64,000 bases of DNA from assembly GCF_038502225.1 (NCBI RefSeq), contig NW_027196932.1, positions 1-64,000 of the forward strand. Reading direction: 5' to 3'. Under the pieces are notes generated by a model. The model searched no databases and was not told the DNA's origin. It saw only the letters and a list, made by a program, of their open reading frames with translations. Position numbers and translations under genes: made by a program. The stretch comes from Cherax quadricarinatus. Taxonomy: Eukaryota; Arthropoda; Malacostraca; Decapoda; Parastacidae. Below, in pieces: positions 1-9,943 of this stretch. The stretch's first letter is position 1. The number at the start of each line of letters is the position of its first letter.

Positions 1-430
1 ACTGCCTCCTAGGATTATTTTTGCTTTAACATTATTTGCTACATTCTACCATTTTGTATGCCTTAGGTTGAAATCACCAAGCAGTAAGATGTTTGGGGAT
101 GGAGCTGGAAGGTTTTCTAGACAGTAATCAATTTTCAGTAGCTGTTCCTTGAACTGTTGGGAGGTTGCATCTGGTGGCTTATATACAACCATGATGCCTA
201 GGTTTTAGTTCTCGATCTTTATTGTTAGAACTTCAGGTACATCGTTTGTGGTGGTCAGCATCTCTGTGCAGATGAGCGACTCTGACATATAGGCCAACCC
301 CATCCTTATTGCCTGTTCTTTCACATCTAAAAGGTTTGTACCCATTTATCCATATTTCATTGTCAGTGATCTTTTGTGTGGGTCTCTGTGAAGGCTGCAG
401 ACATCGCATTTGACTTCTCTAGAAGTCCAC
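1..430 (-). pseudogene. EEP endonuclease fragment of a non-LTR retrotransposon (LINE)
   Basis: On the minus strand positions 80 to 60 read ILLLGDFN, the Asp/Asn block of the APE-like endonuclease that LINEs use to nick target DNA. Upstream on that strand are MVVYKPP (about 193-169), GVGLYVR (about 302-277) and FTETH (about 398-376), in the order expected for this domain. At least two frameshifts and a stop just after GDFNLRHTKW break it, so it is dead. Any reverse transcriptase part would lie left of the window. I cannot assign a clade. Confidence 0.75.
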
Positions 431-1970
431 TGATAAAAGGTATTTTATCAGTGAGGGAAAATTTTATTAGTATGAGTGAAATTATGAATGAATGGTGGTG
501 GTAGTTTGTTGGGCAGTATGTTTGTTCTGTTAGGTGGGTGCATCGTTCCTGCTACCCCCACCCTTCCCCTTCTGTACCCAGTGGGAGGTGACGAGTGTCT
601 CCGACCGGTTGTGAATCGCTTGACTTGCAGCTCCCATCAAATCTGTATTTGTTTCACTCCTTTTTAATTTATTATGTGTTTGGGTTAATTGGATTTCAAT
701 AAAAACTGCACTCCTAAGCTTTTATGCTTAGGAGTACAGTTCTTCCTGTCCTGATTCGGACTTGTGTAGTATAACATCATTTAATCCTAGTCATTTCTTC
801 TAAAGGCCGTATGCCTATCACGTGAATGATTTCTTGAGTGGTTTGTAATTTTATATATCTTTATATTAGCCTTGATTGTTGGCTCAGGTCATCCGACACA
901 GGCGAGACAAGAAGGGCAGCATAGATCTTGACAAGCTCTGAGTGTCAATCTGACTTCTCTACCTACATTGGTTCCCTTCCACTCGTAGCCAACACACAGT
1001 CAGCTACACACCGTTCCAGCAGCCGTCCCCCAGTTATAACTCCAACATTTCATGGTGGCTCTTTACTGGCAGCTCAATTGATTCACAAGTGTTGTGATGG
1101 TCAGAATCTCTACTTGTGCTGGGGCCACTGTCTACTCAGTGTCATCAGTCACATCCATCTGTAAGCCCCCCCCCCCATCGTCATCAACAACGGCTCAGCA
1201 TTCCAAACTACATTTCAGAGCTACGTGCCCAGAACATCGGCACAGCACCATTCTTAACCACGTACTGTGTACATTTTAGCTTTGAGTCACTAAACATTTA
1301 TATATTTAACTTTCATTTCTTTGCTTCAAGTGGGATTAATTTAGTTTTATTATTAAAAACACATCGACCGTCTCCCACCGAGGCAGGGTGGCTGCCGGAC
1401 CCACTCACCTTACTGTTCCAGAGTTAAGTGCGACAGCTTTGTCGACTAGGCAACATATCTGTCTATAAGGTCAGTAAGGGACTCGGCACTGGCGACGCTG
1501 AGACAGGTAACGCTCATGGCTTCTGCCGTCCCTACTACATCAAGCTGAACGACACCTTTGTGGTAGAAAGCACGAATGTTTAGTTCAACTTAGTATGCAA
1601 ATGTTTACCACTTAAGGTATATCATGCTTTAAACTGAGTTTTTGTGCAATCTTTATTTTAACTTTCTTAATTAATTGACAAGGCAATATTTTTGTCTAAT
1701 ACAGTTTAATAATTACTAAACTCACTCCATATTTGTGATGAAAAGATGGAGATGTTTTGACGGCTCAGGAGCTGTACTGCTAGTATAAAAATACATTTTT
1801 GAACTAAAAGTATTTTCTTAAAGCACACTAAATATGCATTGTCTTGAAAATGGATAGTAATAAGTTTGAGTACTTATTTAAGATTTATTTAAAATTTTAT
1901 ATGTAAAAGCCAATTAATCTCTATTTTTCTCATGTTTAATAACATTTTGCATATCATGAGTAGTGTTGTT
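431..1970. other. No gene recognised; AT-rich intergenic DNA
   Basis: Short open frames between 928 and 1427 have no recognisable domain. Near 1362-1390 the sequence contains CCGTCTCCCACCGAGGCAGG, a motif I recall as common in decapod repeats. A 16-bp-arm hairpin lies at 704-741. From about 1600 to 1970 the DNA is strongly AT-rich with nothing else recognisable. Confidence 0.6.
704..741. repeat. Hairpin, 16-bp arms
   Basis: Arms 704-719 and 726-741 are inverted copies with one mismatch around a six-base loop. It is neither followed by a T-run nor next to a gene, so I do not call it a terminator. Confidence 0.8.
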
Positions 1971-2482
1971 GTGTATGGACTATTTAAACATTAGGCCACT
2001 GATCCTTGATAGGGTATCAGTTGCTATGTTGGTTATTGTCTAGGGTAGAACTCCAATAACGACAAGGTTTTAGTACTGCAAATATAGCCTTAACCAAAGA
2101 CTTTCTTTGTTAACCTTCTTCCTTTCTGTAGGATGATCAAAACTCAAGTAAAATCTGTGTCTTTATTAACAATAAAACTTTGATAGGATTTTCATATCTG
2201 TATGAACTATATCTTAAGAACAATCAAATTGCTCATCTTTTTCCTTGACACATAAAGGATACATTATTTATACAAAGCTGTTTTTACGACACAAGAGTTT
2301 AGTGGGAAGACATAATTCCCAGTAGTAGAGTTAGGCAATCAATATGTGACATGAAGTAACAGACTTGCTAACATAAACCTTACTAATGTCTTAAGAGACA
2401 TTAAATTTAAATTATTATGAACAGAGAAGTCTTAGAAATCAGAGATCAGACTAGGTGTGAGAGTGCTACTCGGGAGTGTTTG
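1971..2482 (+). repeat. Left outer arm of a large inverted repeat
   Basis: This ~510-bp stretch recurs in inverted orientation at 8596-9150. Shared landmarks run in mirrored order: the segment with GGCCACTGATCCTTGAT near 1994, CTATGTTGGTTATTGTCTAG near 2022, AACCTTCTTCCTTTCTGTAG near 2112, and CGGGAGTGTT at 2471-2480. The two arms differ by substitutions and small indels. Similarity fades abruptly outside 1971 and more gradually inside 2482. It could be the terminal inverted repeat of a large foldback-type DNA element or two independent insertions of one repeat. No protein is encoded. Confidence 0.8.
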
Positions 2483-2661
2483 AACCAACTCCCTGATAAT
2501 AGTGACCGTACACACCTACATGAGGTCGGTCAGGAAGAGCAAGCCGGCTCCTAAACTAGCGTCGGTCATTTACCTGGTGCCTCAAGACAATTGCACCATT
2601 ATTGGGAAAGTTTCCAATATTAACGTAACATATAATAAAAATAAGCACTAACCCGACAAAC

Positions 2662-2664
<3 letters not shown>
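2483..2664. other. Short spacer, nothing recognised
   Basis: Weak resemblance to the inverted complement of 8410-8595 (for example the CCTAAACTAG and ATAATAAAAATAAGCACTAA stretches) suggests that the outer inverted arms once extended inward to the (TA)n tract. Confidence 0.4.

Positions 2665-2744
<80 letters not shown>
2665..2744. repeat. (TA)n microsatellite
   Basis: About 40 perfect TA units directly abut the 5' end of the TA-nested element at 2745. Confidence 0.95.
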
Positions 2745-2748
<4 letters not shown>

Positions 2749-3129
2749 GTGCCGAATAGGCAGAACTTGCGATCTTGGCTTAAATAGCAACGCTCATCTT
2801 GCCATATAGGACAAGTGAAAATCTGTATATGCAATAATTTCGCCAAAATCATTCTGAACCTAACGAAAAAATATATTTCACTGTGTTTGTTTAGTATTAA
2901 ATTATTGTAAACAAATCTAAAATATATTTAGTTGGGTTAGGCTAAAATAAATTGTTCTTGTTATAATAAGGTTAGGTAAGTTTTCTAAGATTCTTTTGAT
3001 GCAAAATTATAAATTTTTACATTAACATTAATGAAAAAAATATATCTTTAAACGTATAAGAGAAAATTTTAGAAAGGACTTAATTTTAAATGAGTTCTTG
3101 CTAATTGACCAGTTTTACATATTCGGCAC

Positions 3130-3133
<4 letters not shown>
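2745..3133 (+). mobile_element. TA-nested MITE-like element, copy 1
   Basis: A 389-bp non-coding element bounded by a 14-bp inverted repeat, TGTCGTGCCGAATA at 2745-2758 and its complement at 3120-3133. It sits between two (TA)n tracts, consistent with a TA target duplication as made by Tc1/mariner-type transposases. Five more copies of nearly identical length occur in the window at 20772, 35196, 35678, 36115 and 36569. It has no coding capacity; movement would need a transposase from elsewhere. The family type is inferred from the ends only. Confidence 0.85.

Positions 3134-3204
<71 letters not shown>
3134..3204. repeat. (TA)n microsatellite
   Basis: About 35 TA units follow the element end at 3133 and grade into a short (AC)n at 3210-3220. 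Confidence 0.95.
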
Positions 3205-3209
<5 letters not shown>

Positions 3210-4353
3210 CACACACACACATCACTTTACTTTGAACACCTTCAAAACACTCTCATACATCATTTGAGACCACCTTTTCTCAATATCTCTCATCCACAAC
3301 CTTTATCATCTCACTACAGAACAACCCCAAGATTACTTCGAACACTCTCATAAATCATTTGAATATTCACATAAACACCTTTGAACATTTCCAAACAACA
3401 CTGAAGCACTTCCAAAATATCATTTTGAATACTCCCAAATAAGATTTATCATCTCTAATTTATCTACACTTACACATTTCATTAACTGAAATTACAACTC
3501 ATCCACCATACTACTCCCTCAGTCTCCAGACTTTACAACATTATCACAAAAACTAACTCACACACTTATGACATGAGACATTTTACCAAAACTAACACAA
3601 ACACATATCTGTTACATCTCCATTATCTAAGATCACCACAATCAAGACGTCTGCCAAATTCTATAACCCCACCACTAAGATCACACATTTTTTGTACACA
3701 TTCTCTTAAAACATCATCATAACGAAGATCACTAAAACTATCTATACTTTTACTAAGATCACATAACATTTTGTCTTCTCTAACTCACCCACCAATTCAC
3801 ATTCTCATTCACACTTACACATTTCATTAACCGAAATTACATCTCATCCACCAAACTCCTCCCTCATTCTCCAGACTTTACAACATCAGCACAAAAAAAA
3901 CTAACTCATACACTTACGACATGAGACATTACCATATCTAACACACTGACTAACTTTGAACCAACTCTGAACACCACTGATCTTCAAAAAATCCTCTGCA
4001 CATCATTTGAACACCTTCAAAAAACACCATCAGACACCTCCGAATACTCCCAAAACACTTCTGATTACTACCAAATCACCACTGAATACTACCAAATCAC
4101 CGTCAAAATCACCAGAAACTAAGTTTAACATCACCATCTAACATCCTTTTTATAGAAATCCCCTCAAATCACTATAACCAGGAACTCCCTCCCCATTTGG
4201 CGCATAAAAAAAAATGCATGAACACAAACCTAATACGCAAACACTTAGTACATGATCACCATCAACTGAAAACATATCTTGTACACACACATAATCTAAG
4301 ACAACCACCAACTACAATCACCCATGTTCACTTACCTCAAAAATCACTAATAT
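3205..4353. repeat. AC-rich satellite-like left half of the giant palindrome
   Basis: The plus strand is poor in G and built from degenerate ACACC, AACAC and CTCCAGAC-type motifs. A segment of about 130 bp is duplicated: 3455-3590 and 3800-3940 share TACACATTTCATTAAC, TCCAGACTTTACAACAT and ATGACATGAGACATT-like blocks in the same order. The segment 4007-4129 reappears inverted at 5941-6058, with GAATACTCCC, ACTGAATACTAC and AAAATCACC shared. No coding signal. Confidence 0.7.
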
Positions 4354-4785
4354 CACAGAAAACACTCATTTTTATAAACATTTCACACACACAAAAAAAT
4401 CATATTCGATCAATATCTAAGCGCACTCACCTCACTACCACCAACACACGATGTCACACCTCACAGGACCGACGAGCTCACCTCCAGTGACGTCACACTC
4501 CCATTGTGTTACTTGGTGGTTGGTAACATCACACCCAACCCACCTTGTTTCAACCTGTTGTACCCTACATTATCTAATAACACTATATCCAAGACGATTA
4601 CCAGATTTTATGACCCCACCACCAAGTAACACAATGGGAGTGTGACGTCACTGGAGGTGTGCTCGTCGGTCCTGTGAGGTGTGACATCGTGTGTTGGTGG
4701 TAGTGAGGTGAGTGCGCTTAGATATTGTTCGAATATGATTTTTTTTGTGTGTGTGATATGTTTATAAAAATGAGTGTTTTCTGTG
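4354..4785. repeat. Core palindrome, 167-bp arms, about 98% identical
   Basis: Left arm 4354-4520 and right arm 4618-4785 are near-perfect reverse complements; by eye I count only about four differences, including one A-run length change. A 97-bp non-symmetric spacer separates them. Each arm carries one TGACGTCA site (4488-4495 and 4643-4650). The high arm identity implies recent formation or gene conversion. A single strand could form a long hairpin (cruciform). Confidence 0.95.
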
Positions 4786-5151
4786 AAGAAATGCGGGTGA
4801 GATGGAGAGGGGTATGGGGAGGGTTGTATTAGAAATTTAATGAAATATGGGGAGATTTTACTGAAAATAAAGGTAATGTGTGAATATTTTAAAAAGAAAT
4901 TATAGAATTGAAAAGTTATGATATATTGGAAAAGAATGGAGGGTGTTGAAACATGTCGCAATAGTTGGGTAGTGAGATTAGTTGACGCGAATATAATATC
5001 AGTTTATGTGGATAGAAGGAGATGGGTATGGAGAGGATTTTATTAGAATTTTAGTAATGTAAAGAGGAATGTGTATTACATTTAAGCTTCAGTAAAAAGA
5101 AGGGGAAAAATTGTGAATAAATTGGTAATTGATGAGGGTTGTGGGTAATGT
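4786..5151. other. GT-rich spacer, no gene
   Basis: G- and T-rich non-coding DNA, the strand complement in composition of the AC-rich left half. No recognisable protein or motif. Confidence 0.5.
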
Positions 5152-6680
5152 AGTCGAACTAGAGATACCAAAAAAGATGATATAAGTGGGTTGTTTTTGT
5201 GACTTTTTCTGATGAAATTGGTTAAAATGAGAAAAAATTGTGGGTTGTGGGTGTTGTGGGATGTGGGTGTTGTGGGATGTGGGTGTTGTGGGATGTGGGT
5301 GTTGTGGGATGTGGGTGTTGTGGGTTGAGGGTGTTGTGGGATGTGGGTGTTGTGGGTGTTGTTGTCGAACTAGAGATACCGAAAAAGTGGTTATAAGTTG
5401 TGGGTTGTTGTGCCTTTTTCTGATGAAATTAGTTAAAACGAGAAAAAATTGTGGGTTGTGGGTGTTGTGGGATGTGGGTGTTGTGGGATGTGGGTGTTGT
5501 GGGATGTGGGTGTTGTGGGATGTGGGTGTTGTGGGATGTGGGTGTTGTGGGATGTGGGTGTTGTGGGTTGAGGGTGTTGTGGGATGTGGGTGTTGTGGGT
5601 TGTGGGTTTGTGGGTGTTGTCGAACTAGAGATGCTGAAAAGTGATTGTAAGTTGGTTGTTGTGACTTTTTCTGATGAAATTAGTTAAAACGAGAAAAAAA
5701 ATTGTGGGTTGTGGGTGTTGTGGGGTGTGGGTGATGTGGGTTGTGGGTGATGTGGGATGTGGGTGTTGTGGGTGTTGTTGTTGTCGAACTAGAGATACCG
5801 AAAAAGATGTTATAAGTGGGTTGTTGTTGTGACTTTTTCTGATGAAATTAGTTAAAAAGGGGAAAAAATTGTGGGGTGTGGGTGATGTGGGTTGTGGGTG
5901 ATGTGGGTGTTGTGGGTTGTGGGTGTTGTGGGATGTGGGTGTTGATCTTAGTTTATGGTGATTTTGGTGGTGTTTTGAGTGTATTCAGTGGTGTTTTAGT
6001 AGTATTCAGTGGTGTATTTGGGAGTACTCAAATGGTGTTTTGAGGATATTCAAAGGTGTGATTATAAGTTGTGGGTTGTTGTTGTTGTTGTGACTTTCTG
6101 ATGAAATTAGTTAAAACGAGAAAAAAATTGTGGGGTGTGGGTGATGTGGGTTGTGTGCTTTGTGGGGTGTGGGTGATGTGGGTTGTGGGTGTTGTGGGGT
6201 GTGGGTGATGTGGGTTGTGGGTGTTGTGGGATGTGGGTGTTGTGGGTTGTGGGTGTTGTGGGATGTGGGTGTTGTGGGTTGTGGGTGTTGTGGGATGTGG
6301 GTGTTGTGGGTGTTGTTGTCGAACTAGAGATACCGAAAAAGATGTTATAAGTGGGTTGTTGTTGTGACTTTTTCTGATGAAATTAGTTAAAACGAGAAAA
6401 AATTGTGGGGTGTGGGTGTTGTGGGTTATGGGTGTTGTGGGTGTTGTTGTCGAACTAGAGTTGTTGAAAAGTGATTATAAGTGTTGTTGGTGTGACTTTC
6501 TGATGAAATTAGTTAAAACGAGAAAAAAAAATTGTGGGTTGTGGGTGTTGTGGGGTGTGGGTGATGTGGGTTGTGGGTGATGTGGGATGTGGGTGTTGTT
6601 GTTGTCGAACTAGAGATAACTAAAAAGATGTTATAAGTGGGTTGTTGTTGTGACTTTTTCTAATGAAATTAGTTAAAACG
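5152..6680. repeat. Composite GT-rich minisatellite: 16-bp units between a conserved ~90-bp block
   Basis: Runs of a 16-bp unit (GATGTGGGTGTTGTGG and variants) alternate with a conserved block of about 90 bp that starts with GTCGAACTAGAGATAC and ends with AACGAGAAAAAATTG. The block start appears seven times, near 5152, 5363, 5618, 5782, 6318, 6448 and 6604. The number of 16-bp units between blocks varies. The open frames here (Gly/Cys/Trp/Val-rich) only reflect a stop-free unit. The insert 5941-6058 is a diverged inverted copy of 4007-4129. Confidence 0.85.
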
Positions 6681-6924
6681 AGAAAAATTGGGGGGTTATG
6701 AGTGAAAATTGTGAGGTGTTGGTTGGAGTGTGAGGGTTCGGGAGGGTGGGGAGGAGAGAGAAGGTTACTTCGTGGGGAGTGAGCTGAGCTGAAATAGTTA
6801 AAACGAGAAAAAAATGTCTAGACTTGTGTTGTATTTTGTAAAGAAATTGTGGATTGTTGTGGGTATTAACGAAAAATTGTGAAATTATTTGGATTATCCT
6901 GGGTTAAGAGTGAAAATGTTTTCC

Positions 6925-7065
6925 CTATGAAATGTGTAGGGGTAAGTCGACAAGATTCCGACTGTGTGTGGGGGGTCATCGCGTGACGTCACTGACATAG
7001 GGGGAAGTCGACAAGATTCAGCCTGTATGTGTGAGGTCATCACGTGACGTCACTGACCGCCGAGT
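6925..7065. repeat. Two-copy tandem repeat, each with TGACGTCA
   Basis: Two ~62-bp copies share AAGTCGACAAGATTC followed by GGTCATC and CGTGACGTCACTGAC. The full palindrome TGACGTCA lies at 6984-6991 and 7045-7052, with another at 7107-7114 just outside. TGACGTCA is the known cAMP-response-element consensus for CREB/ATF bZIP factors; no gene lies next to it, so a regulatory role is only speculation. Confidence 0.7.
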
Positions 7066-7199
7066 AAACACACTTTTTAGTTCATTTAACTTAATGAGAG
7101 GAATACTGACGTCACACTTGTTTAGACCTGTAGTAAGAGAAAGTACCTTGCCCCATAGGAGGAGTTCATTTGAATGCTTACCCTGAGAGGGGGGAATCC

Positions 7200-7345
7200 A
7201 AAAACTTAATCCGAGGAGATGGAGTCTTGGTATTATCGAGAAAAACTTTGATCCAAGGAGATGGAGACTTTGTATTATCGAGAAAATCTTGATTCGAGGA
7301 GATGGAGTCTTGGTATTATCGAGAAAACTTGATCCAAGGAGATCA
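7200..7345. repeat. Tandem repeat, ~41-bp unit, about 3.4 copies
   Basis: The unit contains GGAGATGGAGTCTTGGTATT followed by ATCGAGAAAA and CTTGATCC. Copies measure about 43, 41 and 40 bp, then a partial copy ends near 7341. No coding evidence. Confidence 0.85.
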
Positions 7346-7454
7346 TAAGAAAATGAAATTTGGATGGGGGTGAAAGTGGGAGGTGGGAACCTCAAAAATT
7401 TGATTCGAGGAGAGCACAAGAAATTCAAAAAAAATTTGAAAAAAATCGGAAAAA

Positions 7455-7650
7455 AATTCGGGGCGCGGGGGCAATCCGGACGACGCTGCAGAATTCACAG
7501 CAGAAGGCGCGGGGCGGGGCGCGAGGGCGCGGGCGGGGCGGGGCCGGCGGGGCGGGGCCGGCGGGGCGGGGCCGGCGGGTCGGCGCGAGGGGCGGGGGGG
7601 CGCGGGGGGGATCGAGGGCGGGGGGCGTGGGCGGGGGTCGTGGGCAGGGT
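7455..7650. repeat. Extremely GC-rich, CpG-rich G-tract island
   Basis: The strand is dominated by GGGG runs, including three near-perfect copies of a 15-bp unit CGGGGCCGGCGGGGC around 7535-7585. The surroundings are AT-rich, so the boundary is sharp. Many G-runs of three or more could form G-quadruplexes. The open frames (Gly/Ala/Arg-rich) are compositional artefacts. I see no splice site, promoter element or transcript evidence. Confidence 0.75.
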
Positions 7651-7674
7651 TAAGGTCATTAGCACATAGGTGTG

Positions 7675-7795
7675 AAAAAGGGACCGCTCAGAGGAGACTG
7701 CTCTGTAGAAGGGACCGCTGAGAGGAGAGACCGCTCTGCAGAAGGGACCACTGAGAGGAGAGACCGCTCTGTAGAAGGGACCGCTCAGAAGAAAT
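7675..7795. repeat. Tandem repeat, 33-bp unit, about 3.5 copies
   Basis: The unit begins GGGACCGCT(C/G)AGAGGAGA and continues CCGCTCTGTAGAA. It lies between the GC island and a long (TA)n tract. Confidence 0.85.
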
Positions 7796-7809
7796 CATCA
7801 CTTATATAT

Positions 7810-7811
<2 letters not shown>

Positions 7812-7900
<89 letters not shown>
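7812..7900. repeat. (TA)n microsatellite
   Basis: Over 40 TA units. It is the right-hand counterpart of the (TA)n near 2665-3204 in the mirrored order of the large palindrome. Confidence 0.95.
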
Positions 7901-7903
<3 letters not shown>

Positions 7904-8409
7904 AAATAAAGGAGCACACCCTAGTATAAAAAATGTTGGGTATGGCCATCTCGTAACAACATGGTATGTTTTAATTACGAGAGGCGCGGTACACAGACCT
8001 GACGCCACCCTTCCACACACCTTGTCACTCAACCTTTCCAAAACGCAGTTGCCGTGACAGAGGTCACTGTTGGAGCGGAATATCGTCTCCAATCACTCAA
8101 GACCGCTGATCAAATGCAGTTTTATCTACTAATGTGAAGCTCTATGAAGTCTCTACATGTACACAGATACACTGATGTGCAGCCCAAGTATATGAAGCAC
8201 ATGTTACAGTGACAAACACAAATTCACAGCGGCGTGGTTCATGAGTGATTACCTTTTTGATTAATATTTTTTGGTTTGAAATAATTTTGGACAAAAGTGA
8301 AACCTTATCACTTTTCCTGGTGCGACCGTCAGTGTGTGGGGGAGGTGTTACGAGTATGTCCTTACCCGACATTTTTTATGCTAGGATGTGCTCCTTTATT
8401 TTATTATAT
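7896..8409. mobile_element. Non-autonomous DNA transposon (MITE) with ~58-bp terminal inverted repeats
   Basis: Left end 7896-7955 and right end 8349-8409 are inverted copies: both include ATAAAATAAAGGAGCACA, CCTAG(T/C)ATAAAAAATGT and CTCGTAAC, with about six mismatches over 58 bp. Total length is about 514 bp with no open frame of note. It is flanked by TA-rich DNA, so a TA-type target duplication is possible but cannot be proven. The superfamily is not recognised. Confidence 0.8.
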
Positions 8410-8595
8410 GTATGTTAATGCTAATATTGTTATATTATATTGTTAAGCGTTCATAAGAGTAAATGTTATTTTTATGTAGTGGGAAACCACTAGTTACAGC
8501 GCCGGTTACTAGTTCAGGTACTGGTCTGTCTCCCTCAGTCACGTGATCCAACCTGACGTCAGCTTACCGCACCTTGGTCCAGTCAGGAGGTTCAC
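8410..8595. other. Short spacer, nothing recognised
   Basis: AT-rich then GC-mixed DNA with one TGACGTCA at 8554-8561. It shows weak mirrored similarity to 2483-2664. Confidence 0.4.
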
Positions 8596-9150
8596 AACAC
8601 TCCCGAGCAACATTCTCACACCTAGTCTGATCTCTGATTTCTAAGATTTTTGTTCATATACATATCTCTTGCACGGGATTATCGATAAATCTTCCTGTCT
8701 GGATAATTTAAATTTAATGTCTCTGTGAAGACATTGGTAAGGGATATGTTAGCAAGTCAGTTACTTCATGTCACATACTGATTGTCTAACTCTGCTACTG
8801 GGAATAATGTCTTCCCACTAAACTCTCGTGTCATAACAATAGCTGCGTATATATAATTGTACCCTTGAAGTGTAAAAAGAAAAAAGATAAGTAATTTTAT
8901 TGTTCTTTATTAAGATATGGTTCATAGAGATATAACAATCCTATCTAAGTTTTATTGTTATTAAAGATGCGGACTTTTCTTGAATTTTGGTCATCCTACA
9001 GAAAGAAGGTTAACAGTCTTTGGTTAAGAAGGCTACATTTGCAGCACTAAAACCTTGTTGCTATTGGAGTTCTACCCTAGACAATAGCCAACATAGCAAC
9101 TGATACCCGATCAAGGATCAGTGGCCTAATGTTTAACACTCCATACGCAA
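8596..9150 (-). repeat. Right outer arm of the large inverted repeat
   Basis: Inverted counterpart of 1971-2482. It begins with AACACTCCCGAGCAACATTC and ends with GGATCAGTGGCCTAATGTTT. It is about 40 bp longer than the left arm because of an extra stretch near 8655-8700. Non-coding. Confidence 0.8.
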
Positions 9151-9241
9151 TAAACCCCTCCTTCAGAGTGCAGGCACTGTACTTCCCATCTCCAGGACTC
9201 AAGTCTGGCCTGCCGATTTCCTTGAATCCCTTCATAAATGT
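9151..9241 (-). mobile_element. RTE-like LINE scrap left of the SINE
   Basis: The stretch with CCCCTCCTTCAGAGTGCAGG and CCAGGACTCAAGTC resembles a decapod LINE segment I recall, in the same minus orientation as 9544-9943. I infer that the SINE at 9242-9543 sits between the two pieces, but I cannot show that they were contiguous. Confidence 0.4.
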
Positions 9242-9543
9242 TGCCACCGGTGGCCTGGTGGCTAAAGCTCCCGCTTCACACACGGAGGGCCCGGGTTCGA
9301 TTCCCGGCGGGTGGAAACATTCGACACGTTTCCTTACACCTGTTGTCCTGTTCACCTAGCAGCAAATAGGTACCTGGGTGTTAGTCGACTGGTGTGGGTC
9401 GCATCCTGGGGGACAAGATTAAGGACCCCAATGGAAATAAGTTAGACAGTCCTCGATGACGCACTGACTTTCTTGGGTTATCCTGGGTGGCTAACCCTCC
9501 GGGGTTAAAAATCCGAACGAAATCTTATCTTATCTTATCTTAT
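9242..9543 (+). mobile_element. tRNA-derived SINE, family 1
   Basis: An internal Pol III promoter is visible: box A-like GTGGCCTGGTGGCTAAAGC near 9250 and box B-like GGGTTCGATTCCCGG at about 9292-9306. The tRNA-like head is followed by a central body; its core 9369-9410 is identical over 42 nt to the core of the SINE at 54568-54813. The 3' part ends in a (TCTTA)n-type tail at about 9520-9543. It encodes no protein and would depend on a LINE reverse transcriptase. The head is too degenerate and too long to be a working tRNA gene. Confidence 0.85.
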
Positions 9544-9943
9544 CACATCAAGTCCTAAAAAACAAACCACACATTGCCCTCAGACATGACATCTCCACTG
9601 ACTCCAGCCTTCCCCTTGTTGCAACATTCACCACCCATGTTCCACACCCATATAAGAGCGTTGTTATAACTCTACTCTCATACATTCCCCTCTCTGCTTT
9701 CGTGGACAAAGTTCTTTGTCTCTACAGTCTCCGAAATGCACCACTCACCTTTTTCCCCTCATCAATTCTATGATTCACCTCATCTTTCATAGACCCATCT
9801 GCTAATACGTCCACTACTAAATATCTGAATACACTCACCTCCTCCATACTCTCTCCCTCCAATCTGATATCCAATCTTTCCTCACCTAATTTTATCCTCA
9901 TCACCTTACTCTTTCCTATTTACTATTTTATATTTACTATTTT
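9544..9943 (-). pseudogene. LINE reverse transcriptase C-terminal fragment (RTE-like)
   Basis: On the minus strand 9904-9722 reads KLGEERLDIRLEGESMEEV then VFRYL and ADGSMKDEVNHRI, the thumb region following RT motif E. It continues frameshifted through 9720-9545 with TTLLYGCGTWVV and SCLRAMCG, the usual C-terminal block of these LINEs. A related copy lies at 38991-39338. The catalytic core is missing and frames are broken, so it is inactive. Confidence 0.75.

Noticed and set aside
2745..3133. TTAGG motifs as interstitial telomere sequence
   Set aside because: Only isolated single TTAGG words occur in the TA-nested element, not tandem arrays.
5240..5687. Gly/Cys/Trp-rich open frames resembling a cysteine-rich secreted protein
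   Set aside because: The 16-bp unit produces a 16-residue cycle in any frame; there is no signal peptide, and reading depends on unit number.
1971..9150. Outer inverted arms as LTRs of a retrotransposon
   Set aside because: LTRs are direct repeats; these arms are inverted, lack TG...CA ends, and enclose no gag or pol.
9242..9320. A functional tRNA gene at the SINE head
   Set aside because: Box A and box B are present, but the acceptor stem does not close convincingly and the sequence continues into a SINE body with a tail.
9722..9904. A short conserved protein gene on the minus strand
   Set aside because: The sequence is the thumb region of a LINE reverse transcriptase, with a related copy at 38991-39338.
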